A stretch of DNA of 64,000 nt, taken from positions 1 through 64,000 of the forward strand of contig NZ_CADEFR010000004.1 in the NCBI RefSeq assembly GCF_902826655.1, written 5' to 3'. The notes below the pieces were generated by a model, which was not told where the DNA came from, made no database searches, and saw only the letters and a list, made by a program, of their open reading frames with translations. Position numbers and translations under genes: made by a program. The DNA comes from an uncultured Methylibium sp. GTDB taxonomy: Bacteria > Pseudomonadota > Gammaproteobacteria > Burkholderiales > Burkholderiaceae_C. This document shows, piece after piece, positions 32,722 through 41,895 of this stretch; position 1 is the stretch's first letter; the number at the start of each line of letters is the position of its first letter.

Positions 32722-33000
32722 TCAGTGCAGCACCGGCGCGGCCGCGAGCTGCTCTCGTTTCCAGCCGAACAGGCATCCGGCCAACATGGCCCGTTCGACC
32801 GCGGCCCCGATTCCCAAGGATGCGTTGAAGGCACGAACGATCGCGCGCGCCCGCTGCGTCTCTCCCAAGTCCATCCGGGTCAGGCGCACACCCTCTTCGC
32901 CACGCACGCAGAGCGCGATGTTGCCCCCCGCGGGCAGCCCCGGCAGCACGGCATAGCACAGGCGCGGCACCCCGTGAACGGTTCGTCCGGTTGCGTCCAT
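32722..33000 (-). CDS. Small protein downstream of the Rad50-like ATPase
   Basis: 92 aa. ATG overlaps the stop of the ATPase gene (TGATG), so it is translationally coupled. The sequence TVHGVPRLCYAVLPGLPAGGNIALCVRGEEGVRLTRMDLGETQRARAIVRAFNASLG reads as a small beta-rich domain plus a helix. No family recognised. Coupling suggests an accessory subunit of the ATPase. Confidence 0.6.
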   Translation of the reverse strand: MDATGRTVHGVPRLCYAVLPGLPAGGNIALCVRGEEGVRLTRMDLGETQRARAIVRAFNASLGIGAAVERAMLAGCLFGWKREQLAAAPVLH

Positions 33001-35498
33001 CACGCCACCTCCGCTTCCTGGCAGGCCAGCGCGTCCAGGTCGATGATGCGGTCGGCCATCGCGGTCAGTTCCGGCGTTTGCGAGACGTAGAACTCGCGCG
33101 CGTAGTTGCCCAGGCGCAGTACCTCGCGCTTCATGTCCATGAACATCCGCTTGTGCTCGGGGTCCAACGGGCCGTCTGCCTCGTCGCAGAACAGCGTGCC
33201 GAACTGACGCCCCGTGTTGCCGGCCAGGTACAGCGCGATCGCGCGAGTCAGGCAGGCGTCAATCCAGGTGCGTTCGCCTCCGCTGACCAGCTTGAGGCTT
33301 TTCGCCTCGCCGCGCAGGCCGTCGTGCACGATGATGTCGAAGTCTTCCCGAAGCTCGCCCTTTGCGGTTTCGGTCTGGGTGATGACTTCGAGCGTGAAGC
33401 GCGGTCCGTAGCACGCCAGCAGCAGGTCGTTGGCCAGCGCCGAGAAGGTGGGGCCGGCGTCGTCGATGTCCAGCGCCACCACGCCGTCGTTGCTGAGGCA
33501 CTTGGCCAGCAATACCCAATTGCCGAGTTCGCGCTCGACCCGGGTTGCGCGCGCGTCCGTTGCCGCCTGCTGTTCACGCGCAGCGTCGGCTTGGCGCTGC
33601 AGCCCGATCCGCTGTTCGTGCAGGCGCACCGCTTCGAGGGCCTCCGCTTCGGCCTCGCGCAGTGACCGGGTCGCGTCGTCGGCTGCCTGCCGGGCCTGCG
33701 TCAAGCGTGCCTGGTTGAACGGCGCCGGCAGGGCGCGCAGCGCCGCATCGATCCGGTCGAACGTCTGCTGCTGCGCCGCGGCGCAGCGCTCCCCGTCCTG
33801 TGCGAGCCGTTGTCGCGCCATGGCGATCTCGCGGCTTTCCGCAGCCTCGTCCTCAGTCAGGCCGGCCACCGCTGCGGGCAACGCCGACAGTTCCCGTTCG
33901 ATCGACGCCAGCGTTTCCACCGCCTGGTGCACTTCGCCCTCCTTGCCCGCCAACAGGGCCAACGCGTTCTGCCGCGCTTGCGCGGCCTCCAGTCGTTGCT
34001 CCCATCGGTTGCGGCGCTCGCAGGCGCCGGCGAGGCGCTCCAGTTGGTTCGTGATCGTCGACAGGTTTTCCAACGCCTGGCGCTTGCGTTCTCCGAGCGC
34101 GCTCAACTGGCCTTCAACGGACGGGATCAAGGCTTGCGCCTCGCGCGCGTCTCCGAGCAGTTGGCACCGGCCCTGCAAGTCTGTCCCCGCGCATGGAACC
34201 TGCGCCGTCAGCCCGAAGCGTCGTCCGAGGTCGGCCTGCCGCAGCGCGAGCTGGCCGGCCTCCCGGTCGAGGGCCTCCATCTCCTGCCGGCACAGTCGCA
34301 TCTGCACACGCAAGGCATCGACCTGCGCCACTTCCGCCTGCGCCACGCGCAACCGGCCGGTGCGCGCCTCCACGCATGCCGCGGCCGCGCCTTCGCGGCG
34401 GCAGGCCCACGCCACCCGCCCTGCCCGTGCCGCCACCTCGCGCAGCGCCTTGCCTTGTGTCTCCAGCCGCCGGCGGCGCTCGGCATGCTCTTGTCGACGG
34501 GCGGCGGCACGTTGATCGACGGCCGCTTGCCGACCCGCTACACGCTTGTCCTCCTCGTCGAGCCGGGCCACCGCCTCGCGCTGCTCACGTGCCGCCCGGG
34601 CACGATCTGCAGACAGGTCGGCGCGACGCTTCTCGGTGTCGGCCGATGCTTGGGCGTCCGACTCCAATCGGGCCGCGTGGGTCTTCGCGTCCTCCACCCG
34701 GCGCGCCGCCTGCTCCTTCGCGGCCTGGGCGGCCTGCACCTTCCCGGCGGACCCGGCGCAGGCCTGGATCTGGCGATCCAGCTTGGCGAGCGTTTCGGCC
34801 GCCTGCCCCTGCTCTTGCCGGATCACGCCGAGGCCTGCCTTCAGCAGCCGCACCACCTCGGCTGCTCGGGCTCCCTGCTCGCGCACCTCGTCCAACCCGA
34901 GTAGATCGGCCAGTAGCGTCTTGATTTCGCCGTTCTTGTAGGCCGACAACGGTCGTTTTCCCTGCGCGGAGAAGACCGACGTGAAGAAGGTCTCCGGCGG
35001 TCCGAGGATTTCGCTCACGGCGCGTTCGTACGTGTCCACCTTGCCATCGACGGCGGTGCCGTCGGCCAGCACCACGGGCTTCCAGTTTCCGCCGCTCGCC
35101 TCGAAAAGGTACGCCTCGGTCTTGCGCTTGCCGTTGAGCCTGAACACGAGATGCGTCTTGTACCGGCGCCCGCGATGCGACCAGACCAGTTCCTTCTGGC
35201 TCTCGGGCAGATAGACGTGGTCGTAGTAGGAGAACGCGCCCAGGCCGTCGGCATTTGCCCTCGAGGGCATTACCAAGTGGGGCGTCAAGTTGTCCATGAG
35301 CGTTGTCTTGCCGCGCCCGTTGGCGCCGGCAATGGCCACGAGAACAGCGTCGCCGAGAGTGGCGTCCAGGTTGAGCGTCAGCGTGTCGCGCCCCAGCCCG
35401 CTTCGGATGCCCTTGAACCCGGTCAGCGTGATGTGCAGGGGCACGTAGCCCATGTGAGCCCGGTTCGACTCCACAGCCGTCGTCGTTTGCTCTGTCAT
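33000..35498 (-). CDS. Rad50/SbcC-like SMC-type ATPase
   Basis: 832 aa. Walker A is AIAGANGRGKTTLMDNL near residue 60; a long Arg/Glu/Ala coiled coil spans about residues 205-640 with a hinge region containing VPCAGTDLQGRCQLL, where two cysteines could replace a zinc hook; then the ABC signature KLVSGGERTWIDA and Walker B TLFCDEADGPLDPEH. SbcCD/Mre11-Rad50 complexes process DNA ends. The matching SbcD-like phosphoesterase is at 42199-43530 on the same strand, split from it by the + strand defence island. It may have been one operon with it. Confidence 0.85.
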   Translation of the reverse strand: MTEQTTTAVESNRAHMGYVPLHITLTGFKGIRSGLGRDTLTLNLDATLGDAVLVAIAGANGRGKTTLMDNLTPHLVMPSRANADGLGAFSYYDHVYLPESQKELVWSHRGRRYKTHLVFRLNGKRKTEAYLFEASGGNWKPVVLADGTAVDGKVDTYERAVSEILGPPETFFTSVFSAQGKRPLSAYKNGEIKTLLADLLGLDEVREQGARAAEVVRLLKAGLGVIRQEQGQAAETLAKLDRQIQACAGSAGKVQAAQAAKEQAARRVEDAKTHAARLESDAQASADTEKRRADLSADRARAAREQREAVARLDEEDKRVAGRQAAVDQRAAARRQEHAERRRRLETQGKALREVAARAGRVAWACRREGAAAACVEARTGRLRVAQAEVAQVDALRVQMRLCRQEMEALDREAGQLALRQADLGRRFGLTAQVPCAGTDLQGRCQLLGDAREAQALIPSVEGQLSALGERKRQALENLSTITNQLERLAGACERRNRWEQRLEAAQARQNALALLAGKEGEVHQAVETLASIERELSALPAAVAGLTEDEAAESREIAMARQRLAQDGERCAAAQQQTFDRIDAALRALPAPFNQARLTQARQAADDATRSLREAEAEALEAVRLHEQRIGLQRQADAAREQQAATDARATRVERELGNWVLLAKCLSNDGVVALDIDDAGPTFSALANDLLLACYGPRFTLEVITQTETAKGELREDFDIIVHDGLRGEAKSLKLVSGGERTWIDACLTRAIALYLAGNTGRQFGTLFCDEADGPLDPEHKRMFMDMKREVLRLGNYAREFYVSQTPELTAMADRIIDLDALACQEAEVA

Positions 35499-35994
35499 GC
35501 CTTGATCCCTTCTGATTGGCGGAGGGTCGCTCCGTCAGCCAAGTCTCGGATCCCGATGCAAGGAATCAAGTCCGGGCGGGCTCGCCTTCCACCCGATCGG
35601 GTCGACCAAGTGCGAGCTGCGGCTCCCCGCTGCTGGGCTCCGTTAGTGGCGTTCGAGGAGCAGGTCGACGTCATCAGTGTGGCGCGAAGCGACCCATCGG
35701 CTGGGCAGCTTCCTGAGGCACCAGCCGGCCCAGAAGTCGACGCTCGCCTTGCTTCGCGAAAGCTGACGGGGCAACGCGCAAAGCAGGAATTCGAGCGGCA
35801 GAGCAGAGGCGTCACCAACGGGGGAGTACACCCCGTTCTCTCCCATTTCGATCCCGAGCTGACCGAATTGCGATCGTGGCGCACTGCCTCCGTCACCAGT
35901 GGCCTTCGGCGAAACCGTCGACTGCAGACGGCTCAAGTCGACGGGCGCCTTCTCGCAGTACTAACCATCCTTCGATCTACGACTACGATCGGCC
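35499..35994. other. Boundary region between ATPase gene and defence island
   Basis: About 500 bp between the leftward ATPase and the rightward island. Two leftward frames are open: 35643-35936 (97 aa, MSRLQSTVSPKATGDGG ... SKASVDFWAGWCLRKLPSRWV, moderately protein-like) and 35495-35896 (less likely). The left edge of the island probably lies in this stretch. No inverted repeats are evident. Confidence 0.35.
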
Positions 35995-36627
35995 ATGGCT
36001 CAACGTCCTTTGCTACCACTGCCCGACTACCAGCGCATCTACCAAGTCGCCTACAGCGTCCTTGAGGCTTCAGAGATCGCGATTACACACCGGGCTTGCA
36101 TCTTCTTCGCCTCGGTCGGGGCGATGATCCTCCGGGATCACTACGCACTGCCCGCCACCATCAGTGCCGGCTGCTTGGCCATCATGGTCGACGAGCAGAA
36201 AGCAAACGTCGTGGTGTATGGGCGGGACGAGAGCGGCGTCTTTGTGAACGACAAGGACGCCTTCCACGCTTGGGTGGAGTGTGGCGACTGGCTTATCGAC
36301 TTCATGGCGCCAATCATGGGCATGTCCCTGCGCGCGGATGGCCGTGACTGGCATGTTCCACGTCTGATGCTGCAGAAGCGTCTGTCCGAGCGGAAGGCCA
36401 GCCTCGGTGAGATTCGGCACGCTGGCGAGTTCTTCGTCAACCACGATCGATCCCTTGCCAACTCGCTCCTCGACAGCCAGTCAGTTCAGTTCGGAGACCT
36501 GCTGAATGCGTGCATGGCCTGGTTTCGCAAGCCCCCCAAGCCACTAAAGGACATCGCCTTGGCGGACAGCCATGGCCCAACGAAGAAGCTGGTTGCGCGA
36601 GCACCATCGATCGATGGCGTTTGGTAG
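35995..36627 (+). CDS. DUF2026-like protein, possible papain/transglutaminase fold
   Basis: 210 aa starting MAQRPLLPLPDYQRIYQVAYSVLEASEIAITHRACIFFASVGAMILRDHY. The conserved-looking features are a buried cysteine at the start of a helix (HRACIFFA, C34), a histidine in DAFHAWVECGDW (H90) and an aspartate in LIDFMAP. A Cys-His-Asp order in this spacing is that of papain- or transglutaminase-like enzymes. I associate it with DUF2026 from memory of its N-terminal pattern. It lies immediately upstream of SIR2-HerA on the same strand and could be a third part of that system or an independent gene. Confidence 0.6.
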   Translation: MAQRPLLPLPDYQRIYQVAYSVLEASEIAITHRACIFFASVGAMILRDHYALPATISAGCLAIMVDEQKANVVVYGRDESGVFVNDKDAFHAWVECGDWLIDFMAPIMGMSLRADGRDWHVPRLMLQKRLSERKASLGEIRHAGEFFVNHDRSLANSLLDSQSVQFGDLLNACMAWFRKPPKPLKDIALADSHGPTKKLVARAPSIDGVW

Positions 36628-36662
36628 ACAAGTCAGAATCGCGGTGTGTGAGGAGGTAGGCA

Positions 36663-36818
36663 ATGTACGGAACTCACGCCCGCAATGCGGCCAGCAGCAG
36701 CAGACGGTGGTTTCCCTCACCCGAAGCCGACACTTACCTTCGCGACAATCTGGGCAGGGTAGTGATGAAGGACAAGCTCGGCGGAGCCTGCAATGGAGGC
36801 GTTACGCCAGCGGCGTGA
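36663..36818 (+). CDS. Small ORF before SIR2, 51 aa
   Basis: ATG at 36663 behind an excellent GGAGG at 6 bp. Translation runs MYGTHARNAASSSRRW, then FPSPEADTYLRDNLGRVVMKD and KLGGACNGGVTPAA. It lies 36 bp after the DUF2026-like gene and 115 bp before SIR2, all on one strand. The ribosome binding site argues for translation. No family recognised. Confidence 0.4.
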   Translation: MYGTHARNAASSSRRWFPSPEADTYLRDNLGRVVMKDKLGGACNGGVTPAA

Positions 36819-36933
36819 CGCCCTTTGCAACGACCTCCTCGATAGTGGCGCACCTCCAGATTACCGAACCGCGCTATCGACACGACTTCCTGATCGGTAT
36901 GTGTGCCGAGTCCATGAACCCCAAGGAGAGCAA

Positions 36934-38250
36934 ATGCAAGACGCAGAGGCGACCAAAGTTCGGTTCTCGTTCTTCAAAGGTGGCGAAGACGCTGTCGCGC
37001 CGAAGGGCGGTGAAGACTTCGACTGGGAGAAGGGTGCGCTGCGTGTGCGCGAGAACCTGCATGACGCACTGAATGCGAAGAACCTAGCGTTTCTGTTCGG
37101 GTCGGGATGCTCTTCGCTGATGGTTGATGGCACACAGCGGGGCATCGCCACGATGGCGCCGCTGGCCAAGGAGTTCCTGGGAGCCGCTCCGGGCGTCGAT
37201 GACGCGCGGTTTGCCACTGCAGCCGAACGCGAGGCGCTGACGAAGCATCTCGGCTTCGATCTCAATGCCGAGGAGTTCGCGTCAAACCTCGAACGTCTCA
37301 TGGAGGTGCTGTACAGCTTCCAGTTCGTACTCATGCGAAGCGCCAGCGAGGAGATGGCTAAGGGCAAGGACGCGGTCGACTCGCTGATCGACAAGGTGAC
37401 TACGTTCGTCACCCAGAAGTGTTCGGAAGCACCCTTCTCGAAGGGTGATCCCGCGATCGTGAGCCTGTACCAGGCTTTCTACCGGAAGTTAGTTTACAGG
37501 GACCGGACGCTTCCGCGGCCATGGGTCTTCACGACGAACTACGATCTGCTCAGCGAAACCGCGCTGGACCGGCTCGGTATGCCGTACTGCAACGGCTTCT
37601 CGGGGACCATCGAGCGTCGGTTCAATCCGACGACCTACCGGTACGCGCTGGCCGAGCAGCTCGATCTGACGAGTCGCAAGTGGGCGGCGGTGGACAGCTT
37701 CATCTACCTGTGCAAGTTGCATGGCTCGATCAACTGGATCGAGGAGGGCGGAAGCCTGTTTCCGATCCGGGAGGTTCCAACTGCTGCGGCCACTAAAGGC
37801 AGTCGGGTCATGATCTACCCGACCCCGATGAAGCAGAACGCCAGCTTCGGGTCGCCGTACTCGGATCTCTTCAGAGAGTTCCAGGGACGGATCGTGCGAG
37901 AACAGAGCGTTCTTTTCGTGGTCGGATACAGCTTCAGTGACGAGCACGTCAACAACCTGATCTTCCAGGCGCTCACCGTACCGACATTCCGACTGGTGGC
38001 GTTCCTGCCGCCCAACGCCCCCGGGGTGGCGCAGAAGCTTCGTTCACTGCACGACCCCCGGATCTGGCTGATAGGTGGAGCGGGCCCGAAGGACGGGACG
38101 AAGGCGCACTACTTCGACACTTTCGTCGAGAAGTTCATGCCTGAATCACCGGGCGACAAGGTCGATACAGCGGTGAAGAAGGTGCTGCAGGAGCTGATCG
38201 CGCAGGGCATGAAGGCAGGGCCGAACGAGGGAAACGGCCATGACGACTGA
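36934..38250 (+). CDS. SIR2-family NADase-like protein of a SIR2-HerA system
   Basis: 438 aa from the ATG at 36934 behind AAGGAG; an upstream in-frame start (36793) lacks such a site. SIR2 motifs are in order: AFLFGSGCSSLM (residues 52-63, NAD-binding loop), VFTTNYDLLSE (198-208), the catalytic-type histidine in CKLHGSINW (H263) and LFVVGYSFSDEHVNN (327-341). SIR2 proteins of anti-phage systems deplete NAD+ when triggered. The gene overlaps herA by 11 bp, and SIR2-HerA pairs are an established defence system that forms a large complex. Confidence 0.9.
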   Translation: MQDAEATKVRFSFFKGGEDAVAPKGGEDFDWEKGALRVRENLHDALNAKNLAFLFGSGCSSLMVDGTQRGIATMAPLAKEFLGAAPGVDDARFATAAEREALTKHLGFDLNAEEFASNLERLMEVLYSFQFVLMRSASEEMAKGKDAVDSLIDKVTTFVTQKCSEAPFSKGDPAIVSLYQAFYRKLVYRDRTLPRPWVFTTNYDLLSETALDRLGMPYCNGFSGTIERRFNPTTYRYALAEQLDLTSRKWAAVDSFIYLCKLHGSINWIEEGGSLFPIREVPTAAATKGSRVMIYPTPMKQNASFGSPYSDLFREFQGRIVREQSVLFVVGYSFSDEHVNNLIFQALTVPTFRLVAFLPPNAPGVAQKLRSLHDPRIWLIGGAGPKDGTKAHYFDTFVEKFMPESPGDKVDTAVKKVLQELIAQGMKAGPNEGNGHDD

Positions 38251-40243
38251 CGACCGGCGCCGAGCGATCGGCAAGGTGGTGTCGGTGGCGGCCGACCGCT
38301 TGGTAGTGGAGCTGCATGGCGGGACTGCAAACTTCACTGTGGTCGGTTTCGACGATGTTCACTACGTCGCACGACTCGGCTCGTTCGTCGTGATGCCCGC
38401 ACAAGCGGAGTACGTGGTCGCGGAGGTCGTCGGGTTGCGGGAGAAGGACGCCCCCTCCTCTCGCAGCGCGCAGGGGGAATCGACAGAACTAGACAAGGCA
38501 GGCGCAGCCAAGTACCTGGACCTGGTTCCGGTGGGCATGCTTCCCCAGCGGCGCGATGGTGCGTTCAGGTTCGGCGTTTCGACATTCCCGTCCCTGTATG
38601 CCGATGCGCTGTACGTGCTCGATGAGGAGCTCGACAGGATCTTCGAAGTGCAGAGCGCGACCGAGATCGTTCCGCCGCCGATGGGCAACGGCGAGGCGAC
38701 CCGATACAACGCGCTGTCGATCGGGACGTCGGTGGTTTTTCAGGACTACGCCGTCAAAGTCCGAGTCGATGAGTTCTTCGGGGGCCACTCTGCTGTTCTG
38801 GGCAACACGGGCAGCGGCAAGTCGTGCACGGTGGCAACCCTGCTGCAGTCGCTGTTCGGGAAGCGCGACGAGTTCTTCGCGCGAGGTGCCACGTTCCTGC
38901 TCCTGGACGTCAACGGTGAGTACCGGTCGGCGTTCAGCGAGCTGCCGCAGTCCGTGAAGCGGCGGTATCTGAAACTCGAGGCTGATCCAGCGTCTCCAGC
39001 GGCTGCACCAGCGGACGAGGCAGAGACGACCGCTGTCTTCCGACTGCCACACTGGTTCATGACCGTAGAGGAGTGGGAACTTCTGCTGCGAGCCAGCGAG
39101 CGCACCCAACAGCCGGTCCTGCGATCGGCGCTCGGGCTGGTGACCCTGTTCTCGGCCGAAGGGGGCAACCAAGAAGCGCTCGAGAAGCTCAAGAACCACA
39201 TCCTCGCAAAGTGTCTTCTCTACGTGCTGAATTCGGCTGACAGCCCGGCAGCGAAGGCTGATCGAGTGACAGCCTTACTGTCATCTTTCCAGACAGCAGC
39301 GCTGACTCTTAAAGCCGCGAAGCCTTTGCTCGGACTCAATTTCGGGACGATGCCGCAGTTGCCACAGTTGATGCAGATGTTCGAGGCGCAGCTGAATGAA
39401 GACGTCAAGGTGCCGAACTACTCGAACAAGGGCTTTCGGTTCGAGGACCTCGAGCTGGCATTTGACCTGGCGCTTCTCTACGAGGAAGCGCACGGCAATA
39501 TGCAGATCAGGGACTATTGCTCCCAGATGATCACGCGATTCAAGTGGATTCGGGAGCGCGACGAATTTGCGTTCCTCAGAGTGCCGCCTGAACAGCTTCA
39601 GGAGCACGAGCGGGACGTGGCGCAGTTTGTCGAGCGATGCATTGGTCTTTCCCGGCTGGATGGAAAGTTCCAGAAGTCCGCTCAAGTGATCGTGCTCGAC
39701 ATGAACGAAGCGGGGGATGAAGTCGTCGAGGTAGCGTCGGCTGTCATCGCAAGGTTGATCTTCGACCGGCTGCGCCGAGCGGAGCCGAGGAACAGGACGC
39801 CCATCAACCTTGTCCTGGAGGAGGCCCACCGGTACGTCGCGGAGCGTCCGTCTGGCTATGCGATTGACGCGAGTCGGATCTTTCAGCGGATCGCCAAGGA
39901 GGGTCGGAAGTACGGCCTGTTCCTGATGGTCGCGTCTCAACGGCCAAGCGAGTTGTCAAAGACAGTCCTGTCGCAGTGCTCGAATTTTGTCGTGCATCGC
40001 ATCCAGAACCCTGACGACCTTCAGCACATCCGGCAGATGACTCCATTCATTTCCGACAGTGTGATGAAGCGCCTGCCGTCATTGCCGAAGCAGCACGCCC
40101 TGATTTTCGGCAACGCGGTCAATCTGCCGACCACGTTTAAGGTGCGGGATGTGGAACCGAAACCGAAGAGCGACGACGCAGCGATTCGGGAGTTGTGGTT
40201 CCGGCCGGCCGGCAAGGAGGCGGAACTGCAGGTGCCGCATTGA
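38240..40243 (+). CDS. HerA-type ATPase of a SIR2-HerA system
   Basis: 667 aa. N-terminal HAS-barrel-like domain (IGKVVSVAADRLVVELHGG ... FVVMPAQAEYVVAEVVG), Walker A VLGNTGSGKSCT (residues 187-197), a Walker B region NLVLEEAHRYVAER and a downstream sensor/arginine-finger region LMVASQRPSELSKTVLSQCSNFVVHRI. HerA forms hexamers that translocate on DNA. Overlap with SIR2 implies co-expression. Together they would sense invading phage or plasmid DNA and abort infection by NAD+ loss. Confidence 0.92.
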   Translation: MTTDDRRRAIGKVVSVAADRLVVELHGGTANFTVVGFDDVHYVARLGSFVVMPAQAEYVVAEVVGLREKDAPSSRSAQGESTELDKAGAAKYLDLVPVGMLPQRRDGAFRFGVSTFPSLYADALYVLDEELDRIFEVQSATEIVPPPMGNGEATRYNALSIGTSVVFQDYAVKVRVDEFFGGHSAVLGNTGSGKSCTVATLLQSLFGKRDEFFARGATFLLLDVNGEYRSAFSELPQSVKRRYLKLEADPASPAAAPADEAETTAVFRLPHWFMTVEEWELLLRASERTQQPVLRSALGLVTLFSAEGGNQEALEKLKNHILAKCLLYVLNSADSPAAKADRVTALLSSFQTAALTLKAAKPLLGLNFGTMPQLPQLMQMFEAQLNEDVKVPNYSNKGFRFEDLELAFDLALLYEEAHGNMQIRDYCSQMITRFKWIRERDEFAFLRVPPEQLQEHERDVAQFVERCIGLSRLDGKFQKSAQVIVLDMNEAGDEVVEVASAVIARLIFDRLRRAEPRNRTPINLVLEEAHRYVAERPSGYAIDASRIFQRIAKEGRKYGLFLMVASQRPSELSKTVLSQCSNFVVHRIQNPDDLQHIRQMTPFISDSVMKRLPSLPKQHALIFGNAVNLPTTFKVRDVEPKPKSDDAAIRELWFRPAGKEAELQVPH

Positions 40244-40428
40244 GCTTGGTCTCGAGTTGCGGAACCGTGTCGTAGCGTCTGCTTCTGCATCAGGCGAGCG
40301 GCGCCCATGGGTCGGCAAGAGCCAGCCACCTTCTACCCACTTCCGACGGCAGCCTGGGCGGAGGCCGTCGGTCAAGCGAATCCTGTGAAAATGACAACCT
40401 GTCCCAATGACGAATGAAGGAACCGCAG

Positions 40429-40752
40429 ATGAAGACCTACGCCTCGCTCCAAGCAGAGATCGCAAAGCTCGAAAAGGAGGCGCAGGCACTGCGCAAGGCG
40501 GAAGTCGGCAAGGTGATTGCCAGCATCAAGGCGGCTGTCGCGACCTATGGCCTCACGGCGGCGGACCTCGGCTTGAACGGCAGCGCAAAGCGCCGCAAGA
40601 TGGCCAATGGCAAGAAGGCCGCGACGATCGGCATCGCGAAGTACCGCGACCCCAAGACCGGCAAGACCTGGACCGGCCGCGGCAAGCCGCCGGGGTGGAT
40701 TGCGGGCGCCAAGAGCCGCGCGCCATATCTCATCGAGAAGCAGGCCGCGTGA
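40429..40752 (+). CDS. H-NS-family DNA-binding protein
   Basis: 107 aa from the ATG at 40429, chosen over 40414 because AAGGA lies 7 bp upstream. An N-terminal coiled coil (SLQAEIAKLEKEAQALRKAEV), a linker with KRRKMANGKKA, and the C-terminal H-NS DNA-binding motif KYRDPKTGKTWTGRGKPPGWI. H-NS-like proteins on mobile elements silence foreign AT-rich DNA and lower the cost of carriage. It follows herA by 185 bp and abuts the SRAP gene. Confidence 0.9.
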   Translation: MKTYASLQAEIAKLEKEAQALRKAEVGKVIASIKAAVATYGLTAADLGLNGSAKRRKMANGKKAATIGIAKYRDPKTGKTWTGRGKPPGWIAGAKSRAPYLIEKQAA

Positions 40753-40753
40753 C

Positions 40754-41713
40754 GTGTGCTACTCGGCGCACATCCTGGCGGATTACCGCCGCTACGTCAG
40801 GAGGTTCGGCGCCGAGCTGAGCATCAAAGATTTCGTCGATCTCTTCTGGCGACGAAGCACCGGCGCGAGAGTTCCAATCCCGAAGGCCATGGAGGCGACC
40901 TTCGCCGAACCTGCGAGCGACGACGAGCGGCAAGTCAAGATGCTGATCGACGAGTTCAAGGCGGAGGAGACCACCCGACTCGAGCAGGAGCTGTTCAAGC
41001 AGCGCAAGCGCTTGGCCGACGCCGAGAGAACGTTGCAGACGAAGACCACCAAGGCCTTCCTTGAGAACAAGCGCATCGCCGGCGACAAGATCGAGTGGGC
41101 CTTGGGCAAGCTCTCCGACCTGCGGCGAACCGAGCTCACGGACGAGGACGCCAGAATCTTTCCCGGCCACTACCCGCCACTGATGGTGATGGAGAACGGG
41201 CGGCGCGTCATCAAGCCGATGCGCTACCAATGCCGGCCGGCGGGGAAGCCGGCGTCATATGACGCCAAGTTCTCCGGCCTCTACAACGCCAGGCGCGACA
41301 ACCTCCAGGGGTTCTGGCGTGGCCTGTTCGGGCACTCGCACGGCATCATGGTCGTCAACGCGTTCTACGAGAACGTCAACAGGCATCGGGTCGAGCGGCG
41401 CGAGCTGCAGCCAGGCGAGAAGGTCGGGAACGTCGTGCTCGAATTCAGACCGCGGCCGACGCAGGTCATGCTGGTGGCTTGTCTGTGGTCGCGCTGGACC
41501 GCACCGGGTGAGGATGACTTGCTGTCGTTCGCGGCCATCACGGACGAACCGCCGCCGGAAGTGGCCGCGGCGGGGCATGACCGCTGCATCATTCCGATCC
41601 GTGCCGAGAACCTGGACGCCTGGCTGAACCCTGACCCGGGAAAACTGGACGCGCTCTACGCGATCCTGGATGAGAGGGAAAGGCCGTACTACGAGCACCG
41701 GCTGGCCGCATGA
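40754..41713 (+). CDS. SRAP (SOS-response-associated peptidase) domain protein
   Basis: 319 aa from the GTG at 40754, which makes Cys residue 2 (MCYSAHILADY), the required catalytic position once Met is removed. Other SRAP hallmarks are GLYNARRDNL (conserved Asn), ACLWSRWTAPGEDDLLSFAAITDEPP and GHDRCIIPI (His). A charged helical insert (about residues 50-120) makes it longer than YedK/HMCES. These proteins cap abasic sites in single-stranded DNA through Cys2, useful when DNA enters as a single strand. Only 1 bp separates it from the H-NS-like gene. Confidence 0.88.
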   Translation: MCYSAHILADYRRYVRRFGAELSIKDFVDLFWRRSTGARVPIPKAMEATFAEPASDDERQVKMLIDEFKAEETTRLEQELFKQRKRLADAERTLQTKTTKAFLENKRIAGDKIEWALGKLSDLRRTELTDEDARIFPGHYPPLMVMENGRRVIKPMRYQCRPAGKPASYDAKFSGLYNARRDNLQGFWRGLFGHSHGIMVVNAFYENVNRHRVERRELQPGEKVGNVVLEFRPRPTQVMLVACLWSRWTAPGEDDLLSFAAITDEPPPEVAAAGHDRCIIPIRAENLDAWLNPDPGKLDALYAILDERERPYYEHRLAA

Positions 41714-41811
41714 CGGGCCGCGAGACAAGCCCACGGAATCGCGTGGACGCTGGGGTGTAAGCCCACAGACCGCGGAAGCGGGCCTCGGCCGCCTCTCATG
41801 GTCTCAGCAGG

Positions 41812-41895
41812 TCAGAGCCATGCCCACACCCTGCGCAGCCAGTGAGGCACGACTTGGCGACGCGGACGGTATGTCTGGCGCAGCATCTGGTTCAT
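41812..41895 (-). CDS. Tiny coupled ORF, 27 aa
   Basis: The ATG (41895) overlaps the stop of the 77-aa gene (ATGA), preceded by AGAGGAGCG. It reads MNQMLRQTYRPRRQVV then PHWLRRVWAWL. Basic and Trp-rich. It may be a real small peptide or the first codons of a longer gene cut off when the defence island arrived. Confidence 0.35.
   Translation of the reverse strand: MNQMLRQTYRPRRQVVPHWLRRVWAWL

Noticed and set aside
35495..35896. Minus-strand ORF whose stop overlaps the Rad50-like start
   Set aside because: The overlap resembles coupling, but the product is Ser/Arg/Cys-rich with no domain, and a better frame covers the same bases.
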